A stretch of 64,000 bases of DNA from Symbiodinium natans (Eukaryota; Sar; Dinophyceae; Suessiales; Symbiodiniaceae): assembly GCA_905221605.1 (NCBI GenBank), contig CAJNDS010000154.1:1-64000 (forward strand), in the 5' to 3' direction. How positions within the stretch are numbered: the first letter of the stretch is position 1; each line of letters opens with the position of its first letter. The translations under genes and the position numbers were made by a program. Of the stretch, positions 21,491 through 31,040 are shown in pieces. The notes beneath the pieces are model-generated. The model did not search any database, was not told where the DNA came from, and saw only the letters and a list, made by a program, of their open reading frames with translations.

Positions 21491-22064
21491 ATATTAAGTA
21501 CGGTCTGACTACTTGTACTTGAGGGGAGCGGGAGCCAAGGGGCCCATGTTTTGCATTAGATCTCCCTCAGCTCTAGACCCTCATTTCAAACCCTAGACCC
21601 AAGCCTGTCTGGCCACAAATGCTCGATGTTACGTTCTTTATGGGAGGGGGGGCCTCAACTAAGCTTGTCGATCGTTTCCCAAGGCTCGTCACTCAAGCCT
21701 CCCGAGCCAACAGGGGCTGCAACTTCAACTCCACAAACGAATCCTGGAGCCTAAGCCGAGGGCCTAGGGCTCAGGGTGTACACAGAAAAGAGGCGTTCAT
21801 TTGCACAGACACAACAATCCAAGTGAACACGAGGGCGGGTGCACGCGGGTCCCTGCAACCAGGAGACGTCATATGCTACAGCTAGCTCTCATGATAGTGC
21901 CATACTAGAAAATGCATACTTCTTGCAGCCAGCGGCTCCCAGCCACCAACGTCTGGTCACACAGCCCGACCGCATTGGCTTTCCTGAGCCAAGAAGCCAA
22001 GGAAGGAACTGGAACTGGCAATGATGTGGCAAGTGAGGCAAGCCCTGAATGCAGATACTGCTCC

Positions 22065-22217
22065 TCCTGTTGTATCGACGCAGGTCCTCTTCGGTGGCAT
22101 TCGTCAGCAAATTGACCAAGTCACCGTGGATTGCTGCATCAGGCGCAAGCACAACGACGCCATAGTTAAAGGCATCTGCCAAGTCCTGTGGGAACGCATT
22201 CTCTTCTCGCAGAGGCT
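22065..22217 (-). CDS. exon of unidentified protein
   Basis: After a pyrimidine-rich acceptor (..CTCTGCTTTAAG) the minus frame reads LREENAFPQDLADAFNYGVV, then VLAPDAAIHGDLVNLLTNAT and EEDLRRY. The composition is that of a folded domain. The 3' boundary near 22065-22085 is uncertain. No family was recognised. Confidence 0.55.
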
Positions 22218-22598
22218 CTTAAAGCAGAGACGGGAGTCAGGAACACGCAAAAACCGCAACCTTTCAGAGGTCAGTGAGACGAGCTCCTTCGAGGCGCTGA
22301 CAGGTCTCTGCTTCCTCAGAGAAGAACTTTACAGTCTTCATAACAATGTTCCACGAATCAGGTAGATGCGAAGCAGGAGCACTCGCATTCTCTCTTTCTC
22401 ACCCTGCTTGGCTGAAGGGGGGAAGGTTCGCCCGTCAGCCCTCACGGAACGAACTGAGAATGCAAGTCGTGCGAGTGGCAGTCAGTGTCAAACCCTGTTA
22501 GGAAGCAAGAGGCTACAAAAAAACCGCACCTCGCACGGAGCTCATGTCCCCGCTTCTGAGATGCCCTAGATAGCAGAACATGCTCACTCTCTCAATTT

Positions 22599-22692
22599 GG
22601 GAGCTTCCGAAAATAGGGGCACCCTTTTTTGGGGGTCCTTTTAAGGGGATTCTGGATAAAAGGGGTTACCCCTTATTTCGGGGAAATATCCA
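22599..22692. repeat. GTTTACG/GTACC inverted-repeat element copy
   Basis: GGGAGCTTCCGAAAATAGGG at the left, GGTCCTTTTAAGGGGATTCT in the core and ATTTCGGGGAAATATCC at the right. Confidence 0.75.
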
Positions 22693-22699
22693 TTTCGTC

Positions 22700-22817
22700 T
22701 CAGCTCAGCTGCAGGAGGCCACTTAGATCTCCTTTGACTAGCACGTCGCCGTCCAGCAGGAGTACTTTCCTTGACTCAGCGTCACATGCAAACATTTTTC
22801 CTGCAGCTTCTGCTGTC
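22700..22817 (-). CDS. terminal exon of unidentified protein
   Basis: The minus frame from near 22817 reads EAAGKMFACDAESRKVLLLD then GDVLVKGDLSGLLQLS and a TGA stop at 22700-22702. Alternating charged and hydrophobic residues suggest beta structure. The inverted-repeat element begins a few bases past the stop. Confidence 0.5.
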
Positions 22818-23149
22818 ACACAACCGGTGGCTCACCTCAGAACCACTCAGAAACTGCGTAGCTTTCGGAGTTCAGGCAGCCCGAGCACACGGCTGCTTTC
22901 GCATAGTATGTACAGTGACAGCACTGATTAAGAAATCATTGGATTAAGAAACGAGCATGCTCGCGGCTGGATCCCGGATTAAGAATGCGAAAATTGAGAG
23001 CAAGACTAAATTAAGAAACCGAGGGTACCCTCATCCTGGGCCCTAAATTTCTTAAATTTGGTTGTTTTTGGCAACCGCCGAATGAAAAGTCTCCCCCCCT
23101 CAAATAAGAAACTCAGCCCCTCGATTTCGTAAATTTAAGAAATCCGCCC

Positions 23150-23300
23150 GAGGGGCTGGATTTCTTAAATTTAAGAAATCGAGGGGCTGGATTTCTTAAA
23201 TTTAAGAAATCGAGGGGCTGGATTTCTTAAATTTTAAGAAATCGAGGGGCTGGATTTCTTAAATTTAAGAAATCGAGGGGCTGGATTTCTTGTTTCGGGG
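23150..23300. repeat. 31-bp palindromic tandem repeat
   Basis: Four near-identical copies of a 31-bp unit made of TTTCTTAAATTTAAGAAA plus CGAGGGGCTGGA. Two more diverged copies lie at 23395-23455. Confidence 0.85.
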
Positions 23301-23496
23301 GGGGGGGGGGGGTGGGGGAATTTCTTATTTTAGGCCAAATTCAGGCTGGATTTCTTAATTTGAGGGGGGGGGGGGGAGGGGGAATTGGGCTGGACCCCAA
23401 ATTTAAGAAATCGAGGGTCTGGATTTCTTAAATTTAAGAAATTGAGGGGCTGGTTCTTCAATTGCCGATTTGAGGGGAGCCCCCAATAAAGAACTT

Positions 23497-23568
23497 GGGC
23501 GATCAGCCTAATGGGTAAGGCGTCGCCTTACTAATTGACACGTTGCCAGTTCGAATCCCATTAAGAAA
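23497..23568 (+). ncRNA. tRNA-like (SINE-type) sequence with A and B boxes
   Basis: An A-box-like CAGCCTAATGGG at 23504-23515 and a B-box-like AGTTCGAATCC at 23549-23559 are spaced as in a tRNA gene. The acceptor, anticodon and T stems do not pair properly, so this is not a functional tRNA; a tRNA-derived promoter of a short interspersed element, or a decayed tRNA, fits better. It sits inside the 793-bp element. Confidence 0.5.
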
Positions 23569-23871
23569 TTCGTTAAGAAACCGAGGGTACCCTCAAAAGT
23601 GTGGAGGCTATAATTCCGGAAATTGAGTGGGTTTCATAATTAAGAAACCGAGGGTACCCTCGCCAAAACTTAGAGGTTTCTTATCCAGCGCTGTCACTGT
23701 ACATCCTTTTCACCAAGTCCGAAGCCCGATGCCTCGAAATCGCCAAGACACTCGTATCCCAGCTGGTCCCAGGCGTGCACCTTGAGAACAACTTCTAGGC
23801 TTCTCACCCCTGCTGCATATCCTTTTGGATGCATCCTCTGTGCTTCTTGCACTTTGCATCTTCGGCTTTAC

Positions 23872-23954
23872 CCTGAAGTGCCCTTGTCAGGTTTCTCGCC
23901 TTGGCGAACGCCCCGCCGTAGGAGAGAGGCTGCAGCACCTCCAAGAGGCCCTGC
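23872..23954 (-). CDS. 83-nt exon of unidentified gene
   Basis: Bounded by ..CCCAACCCAG and a GTAAAG donor, with consistent phases. It encodes QGLLEVLQPLSYGGAFAKAR then NLTRALQ. It may join the exon at 24090-24245 or others in this cluster. No family was recognised. Confidence 0.45.
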
Positions 23955-24089
23955 CTGGGTTGGGATGTGCCGGGACCAGGGGCCAGTGTCCGCGAACCTC
24001 CTTGGGCATCCTTGAGTTGGGTCCCTAAAGTTGATCAGTTTATAGGCCTCCAAGCCAAGAGATGCTAACCCTCCAATTCATCCTAAGCT

Positions 24090-24245
24090 TCAGGATTCCT
24101 GACTGTCCGAGTTTTGGTTAAAGAGAATAAAGAGCTCATGGGAAAAGATTCGGTGCGGGGGGACCTGGGCCTCAGCATCTTCGATAGAATCGGCGATGCA
24201 CATGGGAACTGCCTTGTGCTGGTCATACTCTTCTGCAGTACGAGT
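24090..24245 (-). CDS. possible terminal exon
   Basis: The minus frame reads AEEYDQHKAVPMCIADSIED then AEAQVPPHRIFSHELFILFN and ends at TGA 24090-24092. The acceptor is either ..GCGGCAAAG or ..GTACTGCAG. Protein-like but unassigned. Confidence 0.45.
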   Translation of the reverse strand, partial: TRTAEEYDQHKAVPMCIADSIEDAEAQVPPHRIFSHELFILFNQNSDSQES

Positions 24246-24304
24246 CTTTGCCGCTTGGCTTGAGAAGGGCGTGGCACCTATTGGAATCTACACACATCCC
24301 CGAA

Positions 24305-24414
24305 ATCCTAACCCTCAACCCTGAACCCTAAACCCCGAAGCCCTGAACCCTGAACCCTGAACCCTAAACCCCGAAGCCCTGAACCCTGAACCCTGAACCC
24401 TGAACCCTAAACCA
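24305..24414. repeat. AACCCTGA / AACCCTAA variant array
   Basis: A telomere-like array in which CCCTGAA variants dominate and a 23-bp block (GAACCCTGAACCCTAAACCC) is itself duplicated. Confidence 0.85.
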
Positions 24415-24517
24415 ACCCGATCCCAGCGGCTTCTCCAGATCCCGGCGCTCAGAGACCATCGCTTTGAGCAAGGAGGTGCTTGGTGGCACCAAGGGAACCT
24501 CCACCACCTTGGGGCTT

Positions 24518-24640
24518 GATAGGGTTTAGGGTTTAGGGTTTAGGGCTTTAGGGCTTAGTGGGAGTAGGTGCAGGCATAGGGTTCATGGGGTTTAGGGTTT
24601 CGGGTTTGTTACCCTAAACCCCAAACCCCAAACCGTAAAC
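24518..24640. repeat. TTTAGGG arrays meeting head to head
   Basis: TTTAGGG units on the plus strand (24520-24602) are followed by CCCTAAA/CCCCAAA units (24610-24640), giving an inverted junction near 24605. Confidence 0.8.
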
Positions 24641-24732
24641 CCTCCCAGCCTTGATACCCAGAGCGACAAAGCGGCGCCGCCAGCTGTCGCTGAGACGAGA
24701 CTTCGTGGGGACCATGAGGATTCGGTCCACAC
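24641..24732 (-). CDS. 92-nt exon ending at a telomere-like donor
   Basis: After ..GCAGGAACAG the minus frame encodes VDRILMVPTKSRLSDSWRRR then FVALGIKAGR and meets GTTTACGGTTTGGGG, so the 5' splice site would be the first bases of a telomere-like array. Phases are consistent. No family was recognised. Confidence 0.5.
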
Positions 24733-25189
24733 CTGTTCCTGCAGGGCGAATCCCTGCTGCTTCGGATTGCCGTTCTGAATCACGTTCTTGAACGCTTTTG
24801 TATTTGTTCCACAAACTGCCAAATGACACATGCAGACTCCAAGTATGACTTGCTGCGACACCTGCGTGGAGCCCGGCAGAATGTAGTGTTACCAAGGCCC
24901 CTTTGGCCTGAGCAATGATGCAGTGCGTGTAGAGAAGCGACCACAAGACCCGACTATACCCGCATCTGGGGATCGGGATCCGTCGGCTGCAGTTGGCATC
25001 GTCACGGCATTTGAATGTCCCGAGCCATCTTGGTGCCCCTGGCTACTAGGGCTTTAGGACTCATCGGAGTTTGTCAGTTGCCTACTGCCACTCCATCAAA
25101 CGAGCACCCGAGCGCCCTCGGTACGGTCAATCACAATTTTCAACTTGGCTTGTTTTTACAACAGCCCGCCACCCCTTCCCCCCACCCAC

Positions 25190-25302
25190 CCCCCCCCCCC
25201 CCCCCCAAAGAAAAAATCAAGACACTGAGGGGCTGAATTTCTTCTTTCAGGGTGTACCCTCATCAACCATTCGACGTTTCGTATCCACTGCTGTCACTGT
25301 AC
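25190..25302. mobile_element. truncated copy of the GTACAGTGACAG element
   Basis: The right end at 25277-25302 matches the 26-bp terminal repeat of the 22910-23702 element (reverse complement begins GTACAGTGACAGC). Before it lie GAGGGGCTGAATTTCTT and TGTACCCTC, also as in that element. The left end is missing. Confidence 0.65.
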
Positions 25303-25303
25303 T

Positions 25304-26910
25304 GAGCCCTTATAAGGGCGGAGCAGCTCTGCCCTGCTGCAACGCCCTTCCTGAAACCAGCAGAGCAGCCTTGAAGCCGCCCACAACAGCCAACCCGAAG
25401 CAGCAAACTGTGCGGATCCGTTGACCTATTCTGGTGGATATTGGCTGAGTGGATATTGGGTGAGCGTCCATGCTTTGGACGATTCTTAGTGGGAGCTTCG
25501 TCGCACTTTGCTAGCAGCGTTTGCTGCAAAAACATGGTGAGATCAAGAGGATATCTCGGTCCCTGGCATAGTAGTCGTTCGTGGCCAGTGAGATGACTGC
25601 GACTCGCTCTAGGGCGACTCCTCCCGGCCAAGCTGCGTGCCCATCCTAGGTGGAACCTATCCGCTCGGTAAGTCCTGGCAGGAAACAGCACAGTACCACA
25701 GCGAACGTCTTGCCCTGCACCATGGCAGGGCATGCTGTCAAGCATAGGCCGGGTGGAAGAGTCAGCACTACACCCACCAGAAACCTAGACTAACCGAAGT
25801 TGCACTTGTTCCGATGACCGTCGCGAGTGCATCGCTGTATCGCAAGTGAATCCCTGTCGCTGCTGCTATCACGGCAGGCTTTCTTGAGTGCCAATATGGC
25901 CGTGTTGACGGATGACCAATAACCAATGGTCCCTCAACGGCTGGGATGAATCTGACATCCTGAACACCAGCACGAGCAGGCGCAGTACCAAGTCAGCCAG
26001 GAGCAGCGGCGGCAGCAGCAGCACATAGCAGCAGGTTGCCGGGTAATGTTGTGCTCGGCTGAGGATCTGCACCCCCGGGCCCCCATCAAAAACAAAGAAT
26101 TTCGCACTGTTGGACGCCCTCAAGAATCAGAAATGGGTTGGGGGGCTGGGGGAGGGGTTTACAGGTTGAGGGGATGGGAGGTTGAGGTGTCGAGAGTTGA
26201 GGAGCTTAGCCTTTGGGGAGTTGAGGGGTTGAGAGGTTGAGGCTGTGCTCAAGAACTCCGCATTATTCCGGTTAACCTTCTCGATAGGGGGGCACTGAAT
26301 GAAATTTCCAAAATAAAGTTACTAAATCGGGCTCAGCGCTTTCTCACACTTATGTAACTCACGCTCTTTTCCTTGGTGCCTTCTCGCAGCACTGTGGTCG
26401 CTTACGAGGACTGTACCGAGGAAGCGGGCACGGCTGCTTAGCGCCTGGAGCGTCAAGCGCTTGAGGGTTTCGACGGCACCCATTACTTGGCACTGATGAA
26501 GTCGATCTGCTTTGGGGTCTCACACTCTCGCGCATCAGGGCTTGTTCGGCGGTTCGTGTGTAGTGGCTGTGGCCTCTAAAGTGCAGCGCCCTAAAGCCCT
26601 AAGGGTGAGACAATGGAGCGCGGCACTTCGGCCACCCTGTGCGCAGCAGGTGTTTTTTTGGACGGGCGGCCAAGCTCTGGTGATTCCTTGAAGTTGGCAC
26701 GTCTCAACGTTTCTGCAACAAACCATCGTACGAACACTACGCAGTTATTCTCTAGTCAGCACCTCTGAAGCCATGGCCATGCAAGCGGTGCTGCGTGCCC
26801 TACGCTGCGGCTGAGTGATGCTGCGCGGAAGGTTCGCAGGGACGTGCGGTGAGGGCTCAAGTTTGCCAATTGGCACTAGTTTCGTGCTTGTCGGGCTCCG
26901 GCGACCTTCC
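25304..26910. other. no well-supported gene; G-rich GGTTGAGG tract at 26140-26245
   Basis: A 160-codon minus frame (25263-25745) starts with ATG but overlaps the truncated element and has no family features. The tract at 26140-26245 repeats GGTTGAGGGG-like units and could form G-quadruplexes. Confidence 0.35.
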
Positions 26911-26916
26911 GCTGAA

Positions 26917-26970
26917 TCAGCAGGCGCATCCCTCTTGCGATGCCTTCCGAGACAGCGCCGAAGGGTTTAC
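26917..26970 (-). CDS. possible Rab C-terminal exon ending in a CxC motif
   Basis: A minus frame ends ..ASQEGCAC and TGA (26917-26919). Cys-x-Cys at the extreme C-terminus is the usual Rab geranylgeranylation motif. It lies downstream of the Rab-like exon at 27577-27643 on the same strand. Splice boundaries are not established, so the link is inference. Confidence 0.25.
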   Translation of the reverse strand, partial: VNPSALSRKASQEGCAC

Positions 26971-27576
26971 GAACCAGGGAGCTTGGCGTCATCATCATTT
27001 CTATACTACTATATCACTCCATTGCTATATTGCTAACCTTACTATATTACAGCATTTCTACATGCATATACATATATATATATATACATATACATAGTAC
27101 CTCTTTCTTATAGTGTTGTATTGTGATATTCGATTGTTGCAGGCTCTATGGCTTCCTGTGGTTTTCAAAGGCTGCTGCTCGAGCCTGACGCTGGTTCTGC
27201 GCATCCACTTGGCGCGTGCCCAACGGCTGCGTGCCTGGGCAACCACGTGACCAAAATTCCTGTGATATGGGGGCCTTAATCGTTTAGGGTTTAGGATTTG
27301 GGGCCTTAATGAGTAGAACAGGGTTTTGGGGGGGATTATAGTATAATTACAAAGGGACCCTAAGGGAATGCTATTAGCAATTCTTCCGACCCCTTTATTA
27401 CCCAAGGACCCAGCAGGCAAAAGCTCGAGGACTGTGGATTCATGTGGGTTCGCACTTGAGGATTCAGAGTGGAAACCGAACTTAAATGAGTGCCGTTGCG
27501 GAGAAGCAGGTCAACTCTTTGAGTCATATTCTCACCCCCAGACCCAGCCCTGGCAGTTTGTAGCAGTAGAGCAGCT

Positions 27577-27643
27577 CTGCAGGAGGGATGGCGTGTCCAG
27601 GATTTTGAAGACCACCTCTTCGAAGGCTGTCTTGATCCCTTGC
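27577..27643 (-). CDS. Rab18-like C-terminal helix exon
   Basis: After ..GGTCGCAG the frame reads (R)QGIKTAFEEVVFKILDTPSL then LQ. This matches the helix that follows the G5 loop in Rab18-type GTPases (SAKT..GV..AFEELV.KI..TP.L). The exon starts with one base that completes the Arg codon left open by exon 9 at 31878, so it fits as the tenth exon of the Rab gene across a 4.2-kb intron. The 3' boundary is uncertain. Confidence 0.55.
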
Positions 27644-28329
27644 CTGCGACCGAACTCCAGAGCTCGCGACATGCTAAGAACACGGCTCATGCTTGACAAG
27701 CCCGGCGGCTGTGCCGAGACGCCAGTGACTTCACTGACACTACACAGCTTCGCCGAAAGTGGCGGCAGTCAACTGCGAAGATGCATCATTGTGGTCCCTG
27801 GTAGAAGATGGTGCATAGTAATGTCAGTAACTACTGTCCGTCACTTAGTTTAAAGCTCCGAACGTTGAAGAAACAAATCTGCTCAATTGCATGTTTTTCC
27901 GCCGGGTGCGAGTAGCGCTGGCAGCTGCTGCGTAGTCAGTGCATGTCAGAGGGTGGCCTGGAGTCCAGGAGTGCTCAACACGGCCAAGCAGAAGTTCTGC
28001 TTTCCTGCAGCCTCTTCCCCTCCTGTTTTTCTAGAAGTGTGCTCGTTGCGGAGGATGCGAAGGTGTTGACCATGTGGACCATGCGTTGCGCTCGTACGAG
28101 TTCTCCCCCGTTTGCTGCGCCAGTGCTGCAGCACTGCTGCCAGCCGAGGGCATCAGCGTGCTTCTGAGTGTACTTGATCGCCACTTACACAAGCTTGGTA
28201 TCAAAGATGAGCTGGGCGCCGCTGATTAAGCCGTGGTCGTCAAGCAAGACTTTCACCACACCTGCGGCCACTGGCTCCCAGATGCGCAGAACTAAGGAAC
28301 TATGTAATATACACGCAACATCATGCTGC

Positions 28330-28665
28330 TACAGCACCACGTTGGCGAAGAGCAATCATAAACGCGCGCTTTTGTTCAGGGACCTGTGGGTTCCTCTCCG
28401 CCCTGCCCAAAACATCCCAAAACTTCGCAGAGGCGCCGCAGTTCTGCAGCTTCTTCGCTCGCAGCTGGGACAATAGCTGTGGCATCTCCTCAGCTCTCTT
28501 TCTCTCTTTCTGGGGGGGGCAACTGAAGGTCAAGGATGTGCAGCAAGAATGTGTGGCAGGCTGGACCAGTGGCTCATGACACATCGTGGAAGGCCCTTCT
28601 TCTGAGGTTGGATCTGCCTCCATCTGTGGTGATGCAAAGTCTTTGAAGAGGCGCTGGATCAGCAG
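28330..28665 (-). CDS. exon of unidentified gene inside the Rab intron
   Basis: The minus frame reads RLFKDFASPQMEADPTSEEG, then (after a Ser/Cys stretch) EEMPQLLSQLRAKKLQNCGA and SAKFWDVLGRAERNPQVPEQ. The charged helical composition is convincing in the last 55 codons. It follows the exons at 28.72-29.44 kb in transcriptional order. No family was recognised. Confidence 0.45.
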
Positions 28666-28719
28666 GCTGTGACATACCAATATGCTCGCCGAGGAAAGGT
28701 CGTCGGCCTCAGGTGTGCA

Positions 28720-29440
28720 TCTCCAGCGTGCGGTGGGGGCCCTTGGGCTTTGCGAATGAAAATCACTTGCTGCCCAGCTGCAGGGCGAAGCTTGTTCAGA
28801 AGGCTTCCGAGCCTGCCAGATCTCACAGACACATGGTGAACCTCAATGATTCGGCCATGTGGAGTCGGTCTGCCTCTGCTGCATCTGACTGCGGGACTCA
28901 CGAAATCGATTCCACCAAACATCGTTGGCGGCAGAGGCGTCGATCATCTTCGCGGCCAATTCCTCTGGATCCATGTCTAAACCTAGTGCGGCAGACAGCC
29001 TCAACCAAATGCTGCCCCACATAGGTCGGAATGTGACTGCTGCATCCAAGACTCTGCTGTCGATGCGTTGCAGTAGCTGGACTCCACCTGCGGGTGTCGC
29101 ACAGGTCATGCTGCCAAGGAAGGTCGCCATTTGCTGACGCTGCATGTTTGCAAGGAGCCAGGGCAACCCAGTATTCTACAGTATGGGCATCTCCCAAAAT
29201 AGGGGTACCACTTCTATACCGCAATAGAATAGGATCCCCTTAAAGGGACCCCCCAAAAAGGGTACCCCGATTTTCGTAAACTCCAGGTATGTTAGGTGCA
29301 ATCCGCCTCCAGCTTCCTACCATCCTGCCGGCCTTGCATAGTCCTTGAATTGCTCTTTCAGGAATGCCCTCTCCAACTGCAGCACCGATCGAGTCTGGTC
29401 CACACCATGGGTAGGCCAGCTCACGTGCGTCCGGCAGCAG
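28720..29440 (-). CDS. three linked exons of an unidentified gene in the Rab intron
   Basis: Exon 29282 to about 29440 (ARELAYPWCGPDSIGAAVGE.., ..GRMVGSWRRIAPNIPG) ends in phase 0 at an intron that is an inverted-repeat element (29176-29281). Exon 28921-29175 (85 codons; LPWLLANMQRQQMATFLGSM, then ..VTFRPMWGSIWLRLSAALGL, DMDPEELAAKMIDASAAND) ends at GAT|GTTTGG. A 79-nt intron follows. The next exon from 28841 reads VHHVSVRSGRLGSLLNKLRP then AAGQQVIFIRKAQGP. All joins keep phase 0. I do not recognise the family. The gene lies wholly inside intron 9 of the Rab gene on the same strand. Confidence 0.55.
29176..29281 (-). mobile_element. introner-like element forming a 106-nt intron
   Basis: In minus orientation the intron begins GTTTACGAAAATCGGGG at the element's end, has GGTACCC, GGGGGGTCC and AAGGGGATCC in the core, then ACCCCTATTTTGGGAG, and ends 12 nt further at CTGTAG. 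Both flanking exons are open in phase 0. Confidence 0.65.
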
Positions 29441-29459
29441 CGTCATCTTCCTGCGTCAA

Positions 29460-29850
29460 GCTCACTTTGCCTACTTTCGTTGGATGAACGAAAGCCATTG
29501 AGCCAGCATCACAGTGAGCTTGCTTGGGGCTCATCCACGGATTGGCATGTTTCTGTAGCAGGGCTTCTTGGGACATGCCGTGAAACGCAGTTATTTCTGA
29601 TTGCAGTCTGTCTGTCTGGTCTGGTCGGACAGTGACAATGACTGGGAATTCAGAAGCGGAACAGTGCAGCAAGTTCACAACTTCCCTTTCCAGAGCGGTG
29701 CGAGAAAGTGCAAGCAAGCCCTGCTGAACTTGCGGGTGGAGGAAACAACGCAAACACATGGCTTTTGGATGATTGAATGGGTGAAGCATGTCAGCTGATT
29801 TGCTGCCCGTTGCTTGTCCTGTATCTCCTCTTGTGCAGCCCTCACACACT
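29460..29850 (-). CDS. exon of unidentified gene
   Basis: The minus frame reads HPQVQQGLLALSRTALEREV, then VNLLHCSASEFPVIVTVRPD, QTDRLQSEITAFHGMSQEAL and further. About 110 codons have protein-like composition. It probably precedes the exon at 29.28-29.44 kb, but the frame changes at about 29.44 kb and I cannot place the splice sites. Confidence 0.5.
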
Positions 29851-30057
29851 CTCATATTTGCTCAGTCCTCACCAAATTTTGGCTTCGCTGCCCATCTCAG
29901 CTACGAGTTCGTTCGTGGTAGTCGTTTTGTACACGTAGAGGCAGGTGCTCCAAAGATCGTGTGGGCAGCTTCCGCATGTTCCCTGCCTCTCCCTGAAGTG
30001 GAGGACTGATGATGACCGACACATAGTTTGCAAAGAGGAAGCACAAAGACCCACATG

Positions 30058-30180
30058 TACACACACACACACACACACCCACCCACCCACCCACCCACCC
30101 ACCCACCCACCCACCCACGCACGCACGCACGCACGCACGCCCCGCACGCCCACGCGCACGCGCACATGCACACGCGCATG
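30058..30180. repeat. three-phase microsatellite (CA)n-(CCCA)n-(CGCA)n
   Basis: About ten CA, then about eleven ACCC, then ACGC units in a continuous run that keeps the A spacing. Frames through it were rejected. Confidence 0.92.
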
Positions 30181-30259
30181 TGGCTAACAGAACTTGGACT
30201 GCAACATACCTGCGGATGAAACACTCTTTTTCTCAGCAAAGATCCATTCTTGGTGTTGC

Positions 30260-30476
30260 CAGCTGTCTTGCTTGCCTGTCTGGTGAATCTAGAGGGGCAA
30301 GGCACGCACGTCATGTCAACGCCTGTAACGTGTGCAGTCCTCTCCAGCCCCAATGCCACGATGCTGGTTGCCACCGCCCGTGAGAGAGGGGACGCAAAGA
30401 CCCGTGTCGCAGGGGACAGGAACTGCTCCTCCAGTAACCGCGCTAACCCTGCGGAGCTCAAGGGGCTCATCCGCAA
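30260..30476 (-). CDS. histidine-phosphatase (PGAM-like) exon
   Basis: The frame reads MSPLSSAGLARLLEEQFLSP then ATRVFASPLSRAVATSIVAL. This matches the region after the catalytic RHG motif in the phosphoglycerate mutase/histidine phosphatase superfamily: (D.)PLS..G..(..L), then the V.aSPLsRAv.Ta..al segment that carries the active-site Arg. It ends at a GTTACA donor. The N-terminal RHG exon was not found. The exon lies inside the Rab intron on the same strand. Confidence 0.5.
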
Positions 30477-30965
30477 CTGCCTTTGGTAAACCGAACATCT
30501 CAGGCTGCGACCGCCTCAACGTCTCCCCGACTGAGGGCTGCCTCGCTTGAGGTCCGCAGCCGAGAGGCCTGGAAGGGGGAGCTCGAGGTCCGATCTCGGG
30601 TTTGAGGTTAGCCAAACCTAACGCAGGGCTTGACGGAGTTTTTGTCCGGAGAAGTAGCATAAGGGGTCGTGTTTCGCTTGGCCTTCTTCCACTTAGGCTC
30701 AGCCGAGGATTTGGGTTCTCGAAATCCGGCCTGGCAGGTTTTGCGAGCCTCACTCTGCAGTTCGTATTGAAGTGCTCTATATGCCATATGTTCGATTGGG
30801 CCTCTCAGAGGTTGAGAGCTAGGGCCTTTGTTGGAGATTGCAGCTCTTGGCAGCACAAGTGGCAGCACAGGCAAGGAGACTAGGGTTGTTTTTTTTTTTT
30901 TTGCTTGGCAGCGTTTTTTGATTCCAGCCAAGCAATGTGATCTGGAGCACTCACTGGCAGACTGC

Positions 30966-31001
30966 CTGGGCCACGCCCTCCGCAGTCAACGCGTGATCCA
31001 C
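30966..31001 (-). CDS. short PGAM-like exon
   Basis: After ..TGTTCATCAG the frame reads VDHALTAEGVAQ and meets a GC donor (GCAGTC). This resembles the D.PLT..G..QA motif of histidine phosphatases. The next candidate exon (30260-30476) carries a similar motif again, so the two may come from different copies or one may be fortuitous. Confidence 0.3.
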
Positions 31002-31014
31002 CTGATGAACAGTA

Positions 31015-31040
31015 GAGTTTAGGGTTTAGGGTTTAGGGGA
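31015..31040. repeat. short TTTAGGG array
   Basis: Three TTTAGGG heptamers. Confidence 0.8.

Larger units (their letters stand above)
22910..23702. mobile_element. 793-bp element with 26-bp terminal inverted repeats
   Basis: Left end 22910-22935 (GTACAGTGACAGCACTG..) and the reverse complement of 23677-23702 (GTACAGTGACAGCGCTG..) match at 23 of 26 positions. The interior is full of TTAAGAAA.. / ..TTTCTTAA palindromes, GAGGGTACCCTC motifs, G runs and a tRNA-like stretch. It has no coding capacity. A second, truncated right end lies at 25277-25302. Confidence 0.75.

Noticed and set aside
23150-23300. CRISPR-like regular repeats
   Set aside because: The 31-bp units are directly tandem without unique spacers and are palindromic satellite units in eukaryotic DNA.
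29869-30219. Gly-Trp-Val and Thr-His-Pro frames
   Set aside because: Generated by the CA/CCCA/CGCA microsatellite.
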